Origin: Borreliella yangtzensis
GTDB lineage: Bacteria > Spirochaetota > Spirochaetia > Borreliales > Borreliaceae
Direction of reading: 5' to 3'
Length of the DNA: 64,000 bases
NCBI RefSeq assembly: GCF_014201775.1
Contig: NZ_JACHFG010000002.1
Location: 62,001 to 126,000, forward strand
Positions 51,978 to 60,655 of the stretch are shown here, piece by piece (position 1 is the first letter of the stretch; each line of letters starts with the position of its first letter). The notes beneath the pieces were generated by a model, which saw nothing but the letters and a program-made list of their open reading frames with translations, had not been told where the DNA came from and searched no databases. A program made the position numbers and the translations under genes.

Positions 51978-53020
51978 TAAATTCCTTCTTTTATTTGTTC
52001 AACAATATCTATTAACAGGTTTTTATATTTATTTGCTAATGGGTATAAATTGAGTTCGGTTTTAAACTCGTTTAAGTATTTCAAGGCAATAATAGTTGAG
52101 TTTCTTATTGATTTTGATGAATTTATCATTTCTATTAGTTTAAATATTTCTTTTTTTGCTTTAGTGGTTTTAGAATATTTTATTTGATTAAATTTTGAAA
52201 TAATTTTTGGTTCAAATTTTTTTTCTTGTAAAAAATAAATTATTGGCAAGCTTTTTTTCCCTTCAAACAAATCGTCTCCAAACCTTTTGCCATTAATTTT
52301 ATTTTTGATGTTTTTAATATCGTCTATTATTTGGAAATAAACGCCAAGTTTTAAGAATGTATTGTAAATTCTTTTAGCTTTGTCTTCATTATTTGTGAGT
52401 ATTGCAGCTAAAAAGCTAGCCATTCCGAAAAGTGAAGCTGTTTTTAATTCTACTAAAGAAATGTATTCCTTAATACTTGGAATGTGCGATTCATTGTGAA
52501 ATTTAATGTCAATCCCTTGTCCTAGGTGTAAATTTGAAAGAGTGGTAAAGAAATTTTCATAAATTAATAATTTTTGATTTTCTTTTAAATTTGATCTTTC
52601 TATTAATTTTGCAGGTAAAAAATAAATTAGATTACCGGCATTTATGCTGTTATCTATTCCATAGATTAAATGTATTGCTGATGTGCCTCGTCTTTTTAGC
52701 GAATTGTCTTCAATGTCATCAATAATCAAACTTCCAGAATGAGGAAGTTCAAGTAGCAAGCTTAATTTATATATTAATTTATCGTTTTTTTCTTTTAAAC
52801 CCAATGCGTAAGCCAAAAGAATCATTATCATTGGTCTTATTCGTTTTCCACCTCTATTGATGATTTCAATTGCTGGTGCTTTAATATAATCAAGAGTTTC
52901 CTTTTTTATTTTAAAGGTGAATTTTAAATCTTTATCTTTGAATAAATTTAGAAAATTAGTTGTTGAAAAGACATTATTAATATTTTTTTCAATGTTTTTT
53001 AAAAATAGTTTATTTTGCAT
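51977..53020 (-). CDS. Polyprenyl diphosphate synthase
   Basis: A trans-isoprenyl diphosphate synthase, 347 residues, building chains for undecaprenyl or quinone-type lipids from mevalonate-derived units. Motifs: GGKRIRPMIMILLAYALG (about 57), the first Asp-rich motif LIIDDIEDNSLKRRGTSAIH (about 98), GNLIYFLPAKL, KTASLFG (about 193) and the second Asp-rich motif FQIIDDIKNIKN (about 233). The usual last Asp of the second DDxxD is Asn (DDIKN), followed by GKRFGDDLFEGKKSLPIIY. Chain length cannot be judged from this. It diverges from rlmE. Confidence 0.85.
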   Translation of the reverse strand: MQNKLFLKNIEKNINNVFSTTNFLNLFKDKDLKFTFKIKKETLDYIKAPAIEIINRGGKRIRPMIMILLAYALGLKEKNDKLIYKLSLLLELPHSGSLIIDDIEDNSLKRRGTSAIHLIYGIDNSINAGNLIYFLPAKLIERSNLKENQKLLIYENFFTTLSNLHLGQGIDIKFHNESHIPSIKEYISLVELKTASLFGMASFLAAILTNNEDKAKRIYNTFLKLGVYFQIIDDIKNIKNKINGKRFGDDLFEGKKSLPIIYFLQEKKFEPKIISKFNQIKYSKTTKAKKEIFKLIEMINSSKSIRNSTIIALKYLNEFKTELNLYPLANKYKNLLIDIVEQIKEGI

Positions 53021-53070
53021 AATAAGAATTATAATGAAAAAGTATAATAAATTGTATTAAAGGGATTGAT

Positions 53071-53649
53071 GTGTATCGCCGAGATGATGAGTATTCTCAA
53101 AAAGCTAAAAGAGAAGGGTATTTGGCAAGGTCTGTGTACAAGTTGATAGAAATTGATGAAAAATTTTCTTTATTTTCTTCTGGTAATGTATTAGATATTG
53201 GTGCGTCACCCGGTAGTTTTTCCCAATATGCTTATAAAAGGCTTAAAAGAGGTATTTTAGTATCTGTTGATATTAATGACATTAGCCTTAGATATGTTAA
53301 TAATTTTTATTTTGTCAAGGGAGATATATTTTTAGAGGGTACGGTTTCTAAAATTAATATGTTTGGGCCTTATAGCCTTGTAATTAGCGATGTAGCTCCT
53401 AAGACTACTGGAAACAGACTTGTGGATACCAGTAATTCTTTTAATTTAAGCATGAGAATAATAGATTTATCACTTGAAGTTTTGCTTAAAAAAGGAAATT
53501 TACTTATTAAAGTTTTTCAGGGAGGAGATGAGATGCAAATTTTTAAAAGGTTTGAAAAATATTTTAAATTTGTAAAAAAAATCAGGCCCAAAGCTGTAAG
53601 GAAAAATTCTTTTGAAATTTATTTTTTAGGTAAAAGTTTTGGCAAGTAG
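53071..53649 (+). CDS. rlmE: 23S rRNA 2'-O-ribose methyltransferase
   Basis: An RrmJ/FtsJ-type methyltransferase acting on 23S rRNA (U2552 in E. coli). It has 192 residues: [25 protein letters not shown] at the start, SAM motif [15 protein letters not shown] (about 39), catalytic Asp in [12 protein letters not shown] (about 110), Lys in [12 protein letters not shown] (about 150) and Glu in [11 protein letters not shown] (about 180). The K-D-K-E tetrad looks complete. The start is GTG at 53071 behind AAAGGG. The cheW gene follows 45 bases later. Confidence 0.93.
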   Translation: MYRRDDEYSQKAKREGYLARSVYKLIEIDEKFSLFSSGNVLDIGASPGSFSQYAYKRLKRGILVSVDINDISLRYVNNFYFVKGDIFLEGTVSKINMFGPYSLVISDVAPKTTGNRLVDTSNSFNLSMRIIDLSLEVLLKKGNLLIKVFQGGDEMQIFKRFEKYFKFVKKIRPKAVRKNSFEIYFLGKSFGK

Positions 53650-53694
53650 CAATTTAATTAAATTGTTATAAGTATCAATTTAAAGGTATAAAAT

Positions 53695-54225
53695 ATGTTG
53701 AAAAAAGAAATATCTAAAGAGGGAAAGTTGCAGCTTCAAGTTGCGGGTTTTAAAATAGGCAAAGAAAGTTATGGGGTGTCAATAGAGCACATTAGAGAAA
53801 TTATTAAAGTTCCATCAGAAGGAGTTTATGCTATACCAAATGTTCCTGAATATATTATAGGTATTTATAACCTTAGGGGTAGTATTATTCCCTTGGTCAA
53901 TTTAAATATTAAATTTGGAGTTCCTTCTATTTCAACAACAGAAGAAGATATGCTTTTGACAGGATATTTAATAGTTAAGATTAAAAATAAACTTTTGGGT
54001 ATTTTTGTTGACAGGGTTCTTAAAGTTATTAGCTTTGATGATTCTAGGATTCAAGAACCCCCTGCTACTTTGCAAACTTTAGATAGAAAATATATATCCG
54101 GTGTTGTAAAGCTTGACGAGGCTGATAATCTTGAGAGTGAATATTTAGTATTAATTGATATTACAAAAATTTTTGATAAATACGAATTTGACGATATTCC
54201 TTATAAAGATCAACATGAAGAATAG
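53695..54225 (+). CDS. cheW: Chemotaxis coupling protein CheW
   Basis: A 176-residue CheW that links chemoreceptors to the CheA kinase in the cytoplasmic arrays. Blocks are QVAGFKIGKESYGVSIEHIREIIK (about 15-38), IPNVPEYIIGIYNLRGSIIPLVNLNIKFG (about 52-80) and LGIFVDRVLKVISF (about 103). Borrelia has several CheW paralogs; this one is outside a chemotaxis cluster. An AAAGG ribosome site precedes the ATG. It overlaps nadK by 11 bases. Confidence 0.94.
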   Translation: MLKKEISKEGKLQLQVAGFKIGKESYGVSIEHIREIIKVPSEGVYAIPNVPEYIIGIYNLRGSIIPLVNLNIKFGVPSISTTEEDMLLTGYLIVKIKNKLLGIFVDRVLKVISFDDSRIQEPPATLQTLDRKYISGVVKLDEADNLESEYLVLIDITKIFDKYEFDDIPYKDQHEE

Positions 54226-55054
54226 GGTTATTCTTTGCATTAATACTTTAAAGTCAGGGGCTAATCTTTTAGGTAATGATATTAAAGTTTATTTGGAAAC
54301 CAAATATTTTATTGAGGTGGTGTTAATAGATGTTGGTAAGCCTTTGTTTTCTTTTCCAAAAGAAAATTTTCTTTTTATGATAACTTTAGGAGGAGATGGA
54401 ACAGTTCTTTTGGCTGTTAATTTGCTTCTTGAAAGTAAAAATTTTGATATTCCAATTATTTCAATTAATATGGGCAAGGTAGGGTTTTTAGCAGATATTA
54501 AGATCGAAGATTTTAAAAAAGTCATAGATAAATTTTTTAACAATTCTTTAGTTATTAATAAAAAATTTTTGCTTCATGCAACAGTTTATCAGCACGGTAA
54601 AGATTTAATTTCTAAATATGCTTTAAATGATATTATTATTCGTTCAAGCGTTCTTAATAAAATGATTTATGTAGATCTTAAGGTTAATTCTGAAAGTTTT
54701 TTATCGTATAAGAGTGATGGGATAATTGTATCTACTCCAACAGGTTCAACAGGGTATTCTTTCTCGGCAGGAGGTCCTATTTTAGAAGCAGATCTTGAGG
54801 GTTTTTTACTTACACCTATTTCTCCCCATTCTGTTTATAATCGTTCTTTTGTGTTTTCTAAATTAAGTAAACTTTCTCTTTCTTTTTCAAAGGAATATTT
54901 CATAGCATCAGCATCAATTTTTTTAGATGGAATTAATTTTGGTTCTTTTGGGGTTGATGTTGTTTTTGAATTTAAAATTTCTTCTCAAAGTTTAAATTTT
55001 ATTTCATTTTGCACGGATACTTTTGTTAAGAGATTGAAAAATAAATTATTGTAA
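54215..55054 (+). CDS. nadK: NAD kinase
   Basis: Phosphorylates NAD to NADP. From ATG 54215 it is 279 residues (MKNRVILCINTLKSGANLL). The frame is open back to 54155, but those codons lie inside cheW and resemble nothing. Motifs: MITLGGDGTVLLAV (about 49), ISINMGKVGFLAD (about 78), NDIIIRSS (about 133) and DGIIVSTPTGSTGYSFSAGGPIL (about 168). Residues near 195-200 read ISPHS, the family's P-x-x-P/H-S region. The ATG overlaps cheW by 11 bases and has only a weak ribosome site, so coupling is likely. Confidence 0.93.
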   Translation: MKNRVILCINTLKSGANLLGNDIKVYLETKYFIEVVLIDVGKPLFSFPKENFLFMITLGGDGTVLLAVNLLLESKNFDIPIISINMGKVGFLADIKIEDFKKVIDKFFNNSLVINKKFLLHATVYQHGKDLISKYALNDIIIRSSVLNKMIYVDLKVNSESFLSYKSDGIIVSTPTGSTGYSFSAGGPILEADLEGFLLTPISPHSVYNRSFVFSKLSKLSLSFSKEYFIASASIFLDGINFGSFGVDVVFEFKISSQSLNFISFCTDTFVKRLKNKLL

Positions 55055-55366
55055 GTTTAATGCTTTTTCAAGCAGTGTTCTTTTAAATAAATATTGTTAT
55101 TGGTTGTTAATTGAATGCTTGATTTAATCTAATCTTTAATAAGACTAGAGAATTTTGTATGTTTTAAGATTTGATACTTTTAAAAATTATTTAAAATTTT
55201 ACATAATTTATTATAAGGATATTAGTGCTTTTTGTTAGTAAAGTTAATGTTCCAAGGGTGTTTTTTATAAATTTATAACTTGTTAAAATATTTAATATGT
55301 TTGTTATTAAGTTAATGTATTGGATAGCTGATAAATCACCTTTGTATGAGTTTTAGGCAGGTGTTT
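55055..55366. other. Intergenic stretch before the division-cluster run
   Basis: About 310 AT-rich bases with no gene. It includes a 14-base palindrome TTATAAATTTATAA (55265-55278) and several TATAAT-like strings, but I cannot assign a -35 and -10 pair. It presumably holds the promoter for the long plus-strand run that leads into the division/wall genes. Confidence 0.4.
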
Positions 55367-56125
55367 ATGGATTTAATTGATAATGAAAATTATAAAAAAA
55401 TATTGTACATTAATAATCTTATTTTAAGGACCTTAAATGATATAACAGCTATAAAAGAGACTAGTGAATTTACATTAAATGCTAAGCTTTCATCGGATCT
55501 TATTGATTTTAATTTAAATGTTTTAAGTTATGTTTCGTCTTTAAATTATTTTTATACTAGGCCTAGGTTGAAAGTAAATTATTCTATAAAAAAAATTTTG
55601 TCTGGATTGATTTCTGATTTTAGTTTAGTTATTAGTCCCATTCTTAGTATCACCCCAAGAGAGTTGATTGAAATGCCTCAGGCTCTTAACTTAAATCCTG
55701 AAGAGAGGTTTTTAATTATTAAGAAATTGGGTTATTTAATTGATTTGGCTAAAAATTTTAGTAAAAAAGATTCTAAAACACTTGTTTTTCTTGAAGATGT
55801 ATATCTTAAATTTATTATTTTTTCTAAAAATATTATTGATTTTAGAGATTTTTCTAGAAATTTAAAACTTGAGAGTCCTTATTATAAATTCCAATTTGAA
55901 CATCTTATTAAAGTGTTTGAGCTTTTAGAAGAAGGAGCATTTATTTTGAGAAGCAAATATGAGCTTAGTGGATCTCATGAATTTGGATTGCATTCTCTTG
56001 GTTATCTTGAAGCTGGAAGATCTTTAGCTGCGATAGCTTCTCAAAAAGAAGTTGCTGAAAAATTTTCAAGGTTTCATGGAGTTTGGTCTTCAAAGTTTAG
56101 TTCGGATTTAATTAAGGCAAAATAG
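55367..56125 (+). CDS. Conserved helical protein, unknown function
   Basis: A 252-residue protein from ATG 55367, chosen because AGGTG lies five bases upstream; an ATG at 55346 has no ribosome site. No signal peptide or membrane segment. Nearly all helical, with ISPILSITPRELIEMPQALNLNPEERFLII (region about 95-125) a distinctive proline-containing loop, and a conserved-looking C-terminus (GSHEFGLHSLGYLEAGRSLAAIA). I recognise no family. It is the first gene in the run that continues, with small gaps or overlaps, to ftsA. Confidence 0.68.
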   Translation: MDLIDNENYKKILYINNLILRTLNDITAIKETSEFTLNAKLSSDLIDFNLNVLSYVSSLNYFYTRPRLKVNYSIKKILSGLISDFSLVISPILSITPRELIEMPQALNLNPEERFLIIKKLGYLIDLAKNFSKKDSKTLVFLEDVYLKFIIFSKNIIDFRDFSRNLKLESPYYKFQFEHLIKVFELLEEGAFILRSKYELSGSHEFGLHSLGYLEAGRSLAAIASQKEVAEKFSRFHGVWSSKFSSDLIKAK

Positions 56126-56153
56126 ATAGATTAAAGTGGGAGGGGGAATTATA

Positions 56154-57230
56154 TTGAGTTTCAATGCAGAAGAGGGTGTAATTAAATTTAAAAAATTAAA
56201 AATTTTTTTGATCTTGGTCTTGTTTTTATTATTTATAATTTTGATTGATTTTTTTATAAGATCTACTATGAATGTATCTAATTTTTATTATTTTAAGAGT
56301 TTTGAAAATAAATTCGGGTATAAAAATATAAATTTAAGCAAGAATGTTTTTGTATCAAATAAGGTTTTAAATCTTAATTTCGGAGAATCTTATTATTCTC
56401 TTTTAAGTGATAACTTAATAAGTTATTCAGATTATTATTATGTGCTTTTAAATTCTAGTCAAGATTATTCTGTTTTTTCTGTTAAAAATAATAAATTTTT
56501 ATTTAAGCTCAAGTTTAAGGATTTTGTTTTTGTAATAAATAATTTAATTTTTACTTTAAACGACTTGTATAAAACTTTGGAGATTTATGATTCTGGTGGA
56601 AATAATATACTAGTGCTCAATTTTTTGTCCTCAATTTTAAGTGTGGATTACAATAATGAAATTTTAGTTTTAGGGCTTTCTAATGGCGAGATTAATCTAT
56701 ATAAACAGGGCAAGATAATTTATACGGAAAATTTTTTGGAGAAAAAATTTCCAACATGGTTTGTTAAATTAAGTTCTGATAATAAATATTTAGTTTCATT
56801 AAAAGGTAATTCCAATTATTTTTTAGAAATAATTGACTTAGAGAATAATTATAAAAAAATTTTGGAATTAAGCAATTTAGCTATTAATAGTTTTGAGACT
56901 TTTATAAAAATAGATGATTATCATAATTTGTTTATTGAAAATGAAAATTCACTTGTGGTGATAGATATTAAAAGTGTTAGAATATTTAAAGTTGAAAATA
57001 AAAATTCTATTTTAAGAGCATCATATGATTATTTTCAAAATATTTACAGAGTGTATTTTTATTCTGAGAGTGAAAAAATTATTAATATAAAAACTTATTC
57101 TGCAAATTCTTTTAGACTGTTTGATAATATTTTTATCAAAGATGAAATAAGCTCATTTGTTGAATTTGAAAATGGACTTTTGTATTTTAATGCTAATAAT
57201 GATTTAAAATATTTGGGTTTGGGACAGTGA
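56154..57230 (+). CDS. Single-pass membrane protein with propeller-like domain
   Basis: From TTG 56154, 358 residues (MSFNAEEGVIKFKKLK). GGAGGGGG at 56139-56146 is a very strong ribosome site for this TTG; a GTG at 56136 in the same frame would place that site inside the gene and is rejected. One membrane segment (about 17-38) is followed by a periplasmic part of about 320 residues made of short repeating beta units (for example SILSVDYNNEILVLGLSNGEINLYKQGK, region about 165-190), suggesting a beta-propeller. No catalytic motif. The stop overlaps the next gene as GTGA. Function unknown; the next gene is LytM-like, so a complex with it is possible. Confidence 0.65.
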   Translation: MSFNAEEGVIKFKKLKIFLILVLFLLFIILIDFFIRSTMNVSNFYYFKSFENKFGYKNINLSKNVFVSNKVLNLNFGESYYSLLSDNLISYSDYYYVLLNSSQDYSVFSVKNNKFLFKLKFKDFVFVINNLIFTLNDLYKTLEIYDSGGNNILVLNFLSSILSVDYNNEILVLGLSNGEINLYKQGKIIYTENFLEKKFPTWFVKLSSDNKYLVSLKGNSNYFLEIIDLENNYKKILELSNLAINSFETFIKIDDYHNLFIENENSLVVIDIKSVRIFKVENKNSILRASYDYFQNIYRVYFYSESEKIINIKTYSANSFRLFDNIFIKDEISSFVEFENGLLYFNANNDLKYLGLGQ

Positions 57231-58063
57231 TTTTAATTGTTTTTATATTTTTCTTTAATATTTTAAATTTATATCCATTTTTGGAATTTAAAAATGATGA
57301 AAAATTTGCTTTAGTTAAAGATTTTGGTGCATTGGATAATAATAAATTGAATATTGGAGTAAGGTTAAGGCCCTTGAAAAAAACAGTATCTGTTTTTTCA
57401 AATAATTATAAAATCTTGTATTCAAAAAATAGGATAGGTAGAAATAGTAGTATTTTGGTCATTTTTGACAATGATTTAAATTTGAATTTAGAGATTTTAG
57501 GAGAGTTTTTTTATGAACTTGGAAAGATTTTTTTAAAGGATGAAAAGAGTGTTATTGATTTAGTAGTTAATGATCCTAGTGCCAAAAGGATTATCAATCC
57601 TTTATTTGTTATTAAGAATAAAAACAATGTAGTTGCTGATACAGTTTATACCTTAGACAAAGTTTTTTTAAAAGGAAAAGGTGATGATGAGAGATTGGAA
57701 TTATTAAAAAATAAAAATTTAAGTGTTGATTCTGGGCATTATAGTCTTTTATTATATTTTCATACTCAAAAATTAGAATCTTTTGAAAATTCTCTTAAAG
57801 GAATTTATTATTTTGAGATTATCTTGAATAATAAAAGTATTTTTCGTTCAGATTTTCAAAATATTTTTTTGATTAATAATACATACACTTTAGCTCAAGA
57901 GAAAAATTATGGATTAGATATTTTGAATATTAAAAAAGATGGCGGATGCCTTAAAATAAATGATCTTAATTTTGTTAAGGGTAAAAATGAAATTAAAATA
58001 AAATATGGTGATGTTTATGGAAATGAAAAAAAAATAATTTATAGGTTTAAATTAAATGAATAA
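57227..58063 (+). CDS. Secreted M23/LytM-like protein without zinc ligands
   Basis: A 278-residue exported protein starting at GTG 57227, overlapping the previous stop (GTGA). Signal peptide MILIVFIFFFNILNLYPFL. Residues about 40-105 follow the M23 core in order: NIGVRLRPLKKTVSVFSNN for GVDIxxPxGTPVxAxxxG, ILYSKNRIGRNSSILVIFDN for VxxxGxxGGYGNxVIIxHxN, and LNLNLEILGEF for LxTxYAHLSxI. The His/Asp zinc ligands and the HxH pair are absent. A beta-rich C-terminal part resembles the domain after M23 in some secreted peptidases (INPLFVIKN, GIYYFEIILNN). It overlaps rsmH by eight bases at the head of the division cluster. It may be a non-enzymatic LytM factor. Match by eye. Confidence 0.5.
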   Translation: MILIVFIFFFNILNLYPFLEFKNDEKFALVKDFGALDNNKLNIGVRLRPLKKTVSVFSNNYKILYSKNRIGRNSSILVIFDNDLNLNLEILGEFFYELGKIFLKDEKSVIDLVVNDPSAKRIINPLFVIKNKNNVVADTVYTLDKVFLKGKGDDERLELLKNKNLSVDSGHYSLLLYFHTQKLESFENSLKGIYYFEIILNNKSIFRSDFQNIFLINNTYTLAQEKNYGLDILNIKKDGGCLKINDLNFVKGKNEIKIKYGDVYGNEKKIIYRFKLNE

Positions 58064-58946
58064 CAATGTTTTTCATTTTCCAGTACTTCTTGATGCAATT
58101 TGTAAGCTTATAGAAGATTTACCTGTAAAAAGCGATTCAATATACATTGATTCTACTCTTGGAGAAGGTGTTCATGCAAAAGCTATTCTTGAAAAATATG
58201 ACTTTTTAAGTTTGATTGGAATTGAGAGAGATTTCCAAATTTTACAAAGAGCAAAGCAGTTACTTTTTATTTTTGAAGATAGAATTAAATATTTTAATGA
58301 TTGGTTTGATAATTTTTTTGCCAATTACCCTTTAAATGCCAAAGCCAATTTTATTTTAGTTGATCTTGGTATTTCTATGTTTCATTACAAGGGCAGTAAA
58401 AAAGGATTTTCTTTTCTTGAAGATGAACCTTTAGATATGAGGCTTTGTTCTTCTTCTTGCAGCATTAGTGCAGCTGAGATTGTAAACACTTTTAGTAAAT
58501 ATGATCTTGAAAAATTAATTTATGATTTAAGTAATGAACATTATTCTAGAAGAATCTCTAAAGCTATTGTAGAATATCGAAAAATTAAAAAAATACAAAC
58601 TACAAAAGAGTTACAGTCCATAATAAATAAAGTTTATCCTTTTTTAAATACTAAAATAAATCCAGCTACAAAAACTTTTCAAGCGTTAAGGATTTATGTA
58701 AATGATGAGCTTGCTAGACTTAAAAGGAGTTTGCCTTTGTGGATAGAAAATTTAGCCAAAGATGGAATTTTAGCTATTATTACATTTCATTCAATAGAAG
58801 ATCGTATTGTAAAAGATTTTTTTAGAAGTTTAAGCTGTGATTTGTACGCTAAAATTTCAAAAAAGCCCATTATTCCAAGTTTCGATGAGATTAAAAAAAA
58901 CAAACCTTCAAGAAGCGCAAAGCTGAGAGCTGTAAAAAAATTATGA
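58056..58946 (+). CDS. rsmH: 16S rRNA m4C1402 methyltransferase
   Basis: RsmH (MraW) N4-methylates C1402 of 16S rRNA and is usually near the front of the division/wall cluster. It has 296 residues: HFPVLLDAICKLI at the start, the SAM loop YIDSTLGEGVHAKAIL (about 26), FILVDLGISMFHYKGSKKGFSF (about 101) with DEPLDMRL, and TKTFQALRIYVNDEL and ITFHSIEDRIVKDFF (about 245). Length is typical. It overlaps both neighbours: eight bases with the LytM-like gene and four with ftsL (ATGA). Confidence 0.95.
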   Translation: MNNNVFHFPVLLDAICKLIEDLPVKSDSIYIDSTLGEGVHAKAILEKYDFLSLIGIERDFQILQRAKQLLFIFEDRIKYFNDWFDNFFANYPLNAKANFILVDLGISMFHYKGSKKGFSFLEDEPLDMRLCSSSCSISAAEIVNTFSKYDLEKLIYDLSNEHYSRRISKAIVEYRKIKKIQTTKELQSIINKVYPFLNTKINPATKTFQALRIYVNDELARLKRSLPLWIENLAKDGILAIITFHSIEDRIVKDFFRSLSCDLYAKISKKPIIPSFDEIKKNKPSRSAKLRAVKKL

Positions 58947-59224
58947 ATAGCATAAGTAAAATTGAGTTTGAAGTTTATTGTATTTTAATTTTAATACTAA
59001 CAGTTATACTGTGTTTTAACATTTATTTAAATTTCAGATATGTTGTAAAGCTTAGAGAATTTTATCACCTAGACAATGAACAGGAAAATATTATTGATGA
59101 TAATTTAAGATTGCTCACAGTAATATATGAACTTGAAAATATTAATAGAATAGAAAGCTTTTCTTTTGCGGAATTAAATTTGGAAAAAAAGGCTAATGAA
59201 GATATAAATATTTTTGCTGAATAA
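58943..59224 (+). CDS. ftsL: FtsL-like division protein
   Basis: A 93-residue single-pass protein in the ftsL position between rsmH and murF. Short cytoplasmic start (MNSISKIEFEVYC), one membrane segment (about 12-33), then a 60-residue periplasmic helix with a likely coiled-coil pattern (VVKLREFYHLDNEQENIIDDNLRLLTVIYELE, region about 34-66). FtsL proteins share little sequence, so the call is based on size, topology and position. It overlaps rsmH by four bases (ATGA). The usual next gene, ftsI, is absent here. Confidence 0.72.
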   Translation: MNSISKIEFEVYCILILILTVILCFNIYLNFRYVVKLREFYHLDNEQENIIDDNLRLLTVIYELENINRIESFSFAELNLEKKANEDINIFAE

Positions 59225-59246
59225 AAGATTTTAGAATGAGGTTTGT

Positions 59247-60638
59247 GTGCGTATAAAGATTAAAGATATTTTAATCTCTTCTAAAGATGTAAAATTTGTA
59301 GGGAATATAAAAAATCTTGAAAAGATAGTATCGTTTTACTCTTTAGATAGTAGAGAAATAAAGAATGATAATATCAATGTTAGTCTTTATTTTGCATATA
59401 AGGGAAATAAAGTAGATGGATTTTCTTTTGTTAAATATTTAATTGATTTGGGTGTTAAATGTTTTGTATGTTCAAGAGATCATGAATCTGAGTGTATTGA
59501 ATATTTAAATAATAATGAAGAATTAGTATTTTTGCTTACAAGCAATGTAATAAAACTTCTTCAAACTTTAGCATCGTGCTTAATTGAAAGAACAAGCTTT
59601 AAAAGAATTGCCATTACAGGCAGTAATGGCAAAACTACAACCAAAGAGATGCTTTATAGTATACTTTCAAAAAAATATAAAACTTACAAAACTTGGGGTA
59701 ATTTAAATTCTGATATTGGTCTTCCACTTAGCATTTTAAGGGTAGAAGGTAATGAGGAATATGCTGTTTTTGAAGTTGGAGTTAGTTATGTTGGAGAAAT
59801 GGATCTTTTATCCCAAATTTTAAAACCGGAAATTGTTATTATTACGAATATAAGTTATGCACATATGCAAGCTTTCAAAGAGTTACAAGTTATTGCTTTT
59901 GAAAAGAGCAAAATAATTGGTAAAAATATTGAAATCTTTGTTTTAAATGAAATGAATGATTATTGTGTTTATCTTGAAAAAAAAGCAAAAATCGAAAATC
60001 CAAATGTTAAAATTGTTTATTTTGATTTTGAAAATCTTAATATTAAATCATTTTCTTTTTTGAAAGGGAAATTTTTTTATGATTTTATTTACAAAGGGTT
60101 TAAGTACTCTATTTTATTGCTAGGTAGGCATAATATTTTTAATGCAATAGGGTGTATTAATTTGGCTTTATTTTTAGGAATGAAAGAAAAAGAAATAAGA
60201 GAAGGTTTAATTGAAACTGCTTTTCAAAAGGGTAGGGCAGAAATTTTTACACAAAATGGATATTTAATTTTAAATGATTCTTATAATGGGAATATGGGTT
60301 CTTTTATGGCCTTAAAAGATATAATTTTGGATCTCAATATCCAAAATAAAAAATTTATAGTTCTTGGATCTTTTAAAGAACTTGGAGAATTTGCATACAA
60401 AACTCATAAAGATTTAATTCAAGAGGCTATTTCAATGAATTTTGATAAAATTTTTCTAATTGGCGAAGAATTTTTGGATGTCAGGGATTCTGAAAATTTA
60501 GTTGAGAAGTGTTTATATTATTTTAGTGAGTTTGATAAATTTATTGATATTTTTTTAAAAAGTTTAGAACCTTCAGTTTTTATTGTAATTAAGGGTTCAA
60601 GGTTCAATAGGTTGGAGAGAATTTTAAATTATATTTAG
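59247..60638 (+). CDS. murF: UDP-MurNAc-tripeptide:D-Ala-D-Ala ligase
   Basis: Adds D-Ala-D-Ala to UDP-MurNAc-tripeptide, the last cytoplasmic step of stem-peptide assembly. It has 463 residues: an N-terminal substrate domain (about 1-105, FYSLDSREIKNDNINVSLYFAYKG), ATP loop AITGSNGKTTTKEML (about 125), FEVGVSYVGEMDLL (about 175), LGRHNIFNAIGCINLAL (about 290) and LNDSYNGNMGSFMAL (about 342; usual form DDAYNANP). The start is GTG at 59247 with GAGG upstream. It follows ftsL by 22 bases. murE and ftsI, often found here, are not in this cluster. Confidence 0.94.
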   Translation: MRIKIKDILISSKDVKFVGNIKNLEKIVSFYSLDSREIKNDNINVSLYFAYKGNKVDGFSFVKYLIDLGVKCFVCSRDHESECIEYLNNNEELVFLLTSNVIKLLQTLASCLIERTSFKRIAITGSNGKTTTKEMLYSILSKKYKTYKTWGNLNSDIGLPLSILRVEGNEEYAVFEVGVSYVGEMDLLSQILKPEIVIITNISYAHMQAFKELQVIAFEKSKIIGKNIEIFVLNEMNDYCVYLEKKAKIENPNVKIVYFDFENLNIKSFSFLKGKFFYDFIYKGFKYSILLLGRHNIFNAIGCINLALFLGMKEKEIREGLIETAFQKGRAEIFTQNGYLILNDSYNGNMGSFMALKDIILDLNIQNKKFIVLGSFKELGEFAYKTHKDLIQEAISMNFDKIFLIGEEFLDVRDSENLVEKCLYYFSEFDKFIDIFLKSLEPSVFIVIKGSRFNRLERILNYI

Positions 60639-60655
60639 ATGATAATGAGGCTTTT

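Noticed and set aside
53650-53665. 16-base palindrome CAATTTAATTAAATTG after rlmE, considered as a terminator
   Set aside because: All but two pairs are A-T and no T run follows; too weak to call.
54155-54214. N-terminal extension of NAD kinase
   Set aside because: The 20 codons lie in the cheW coding region, have no ribosome site and resemble no NadK N-terminus.
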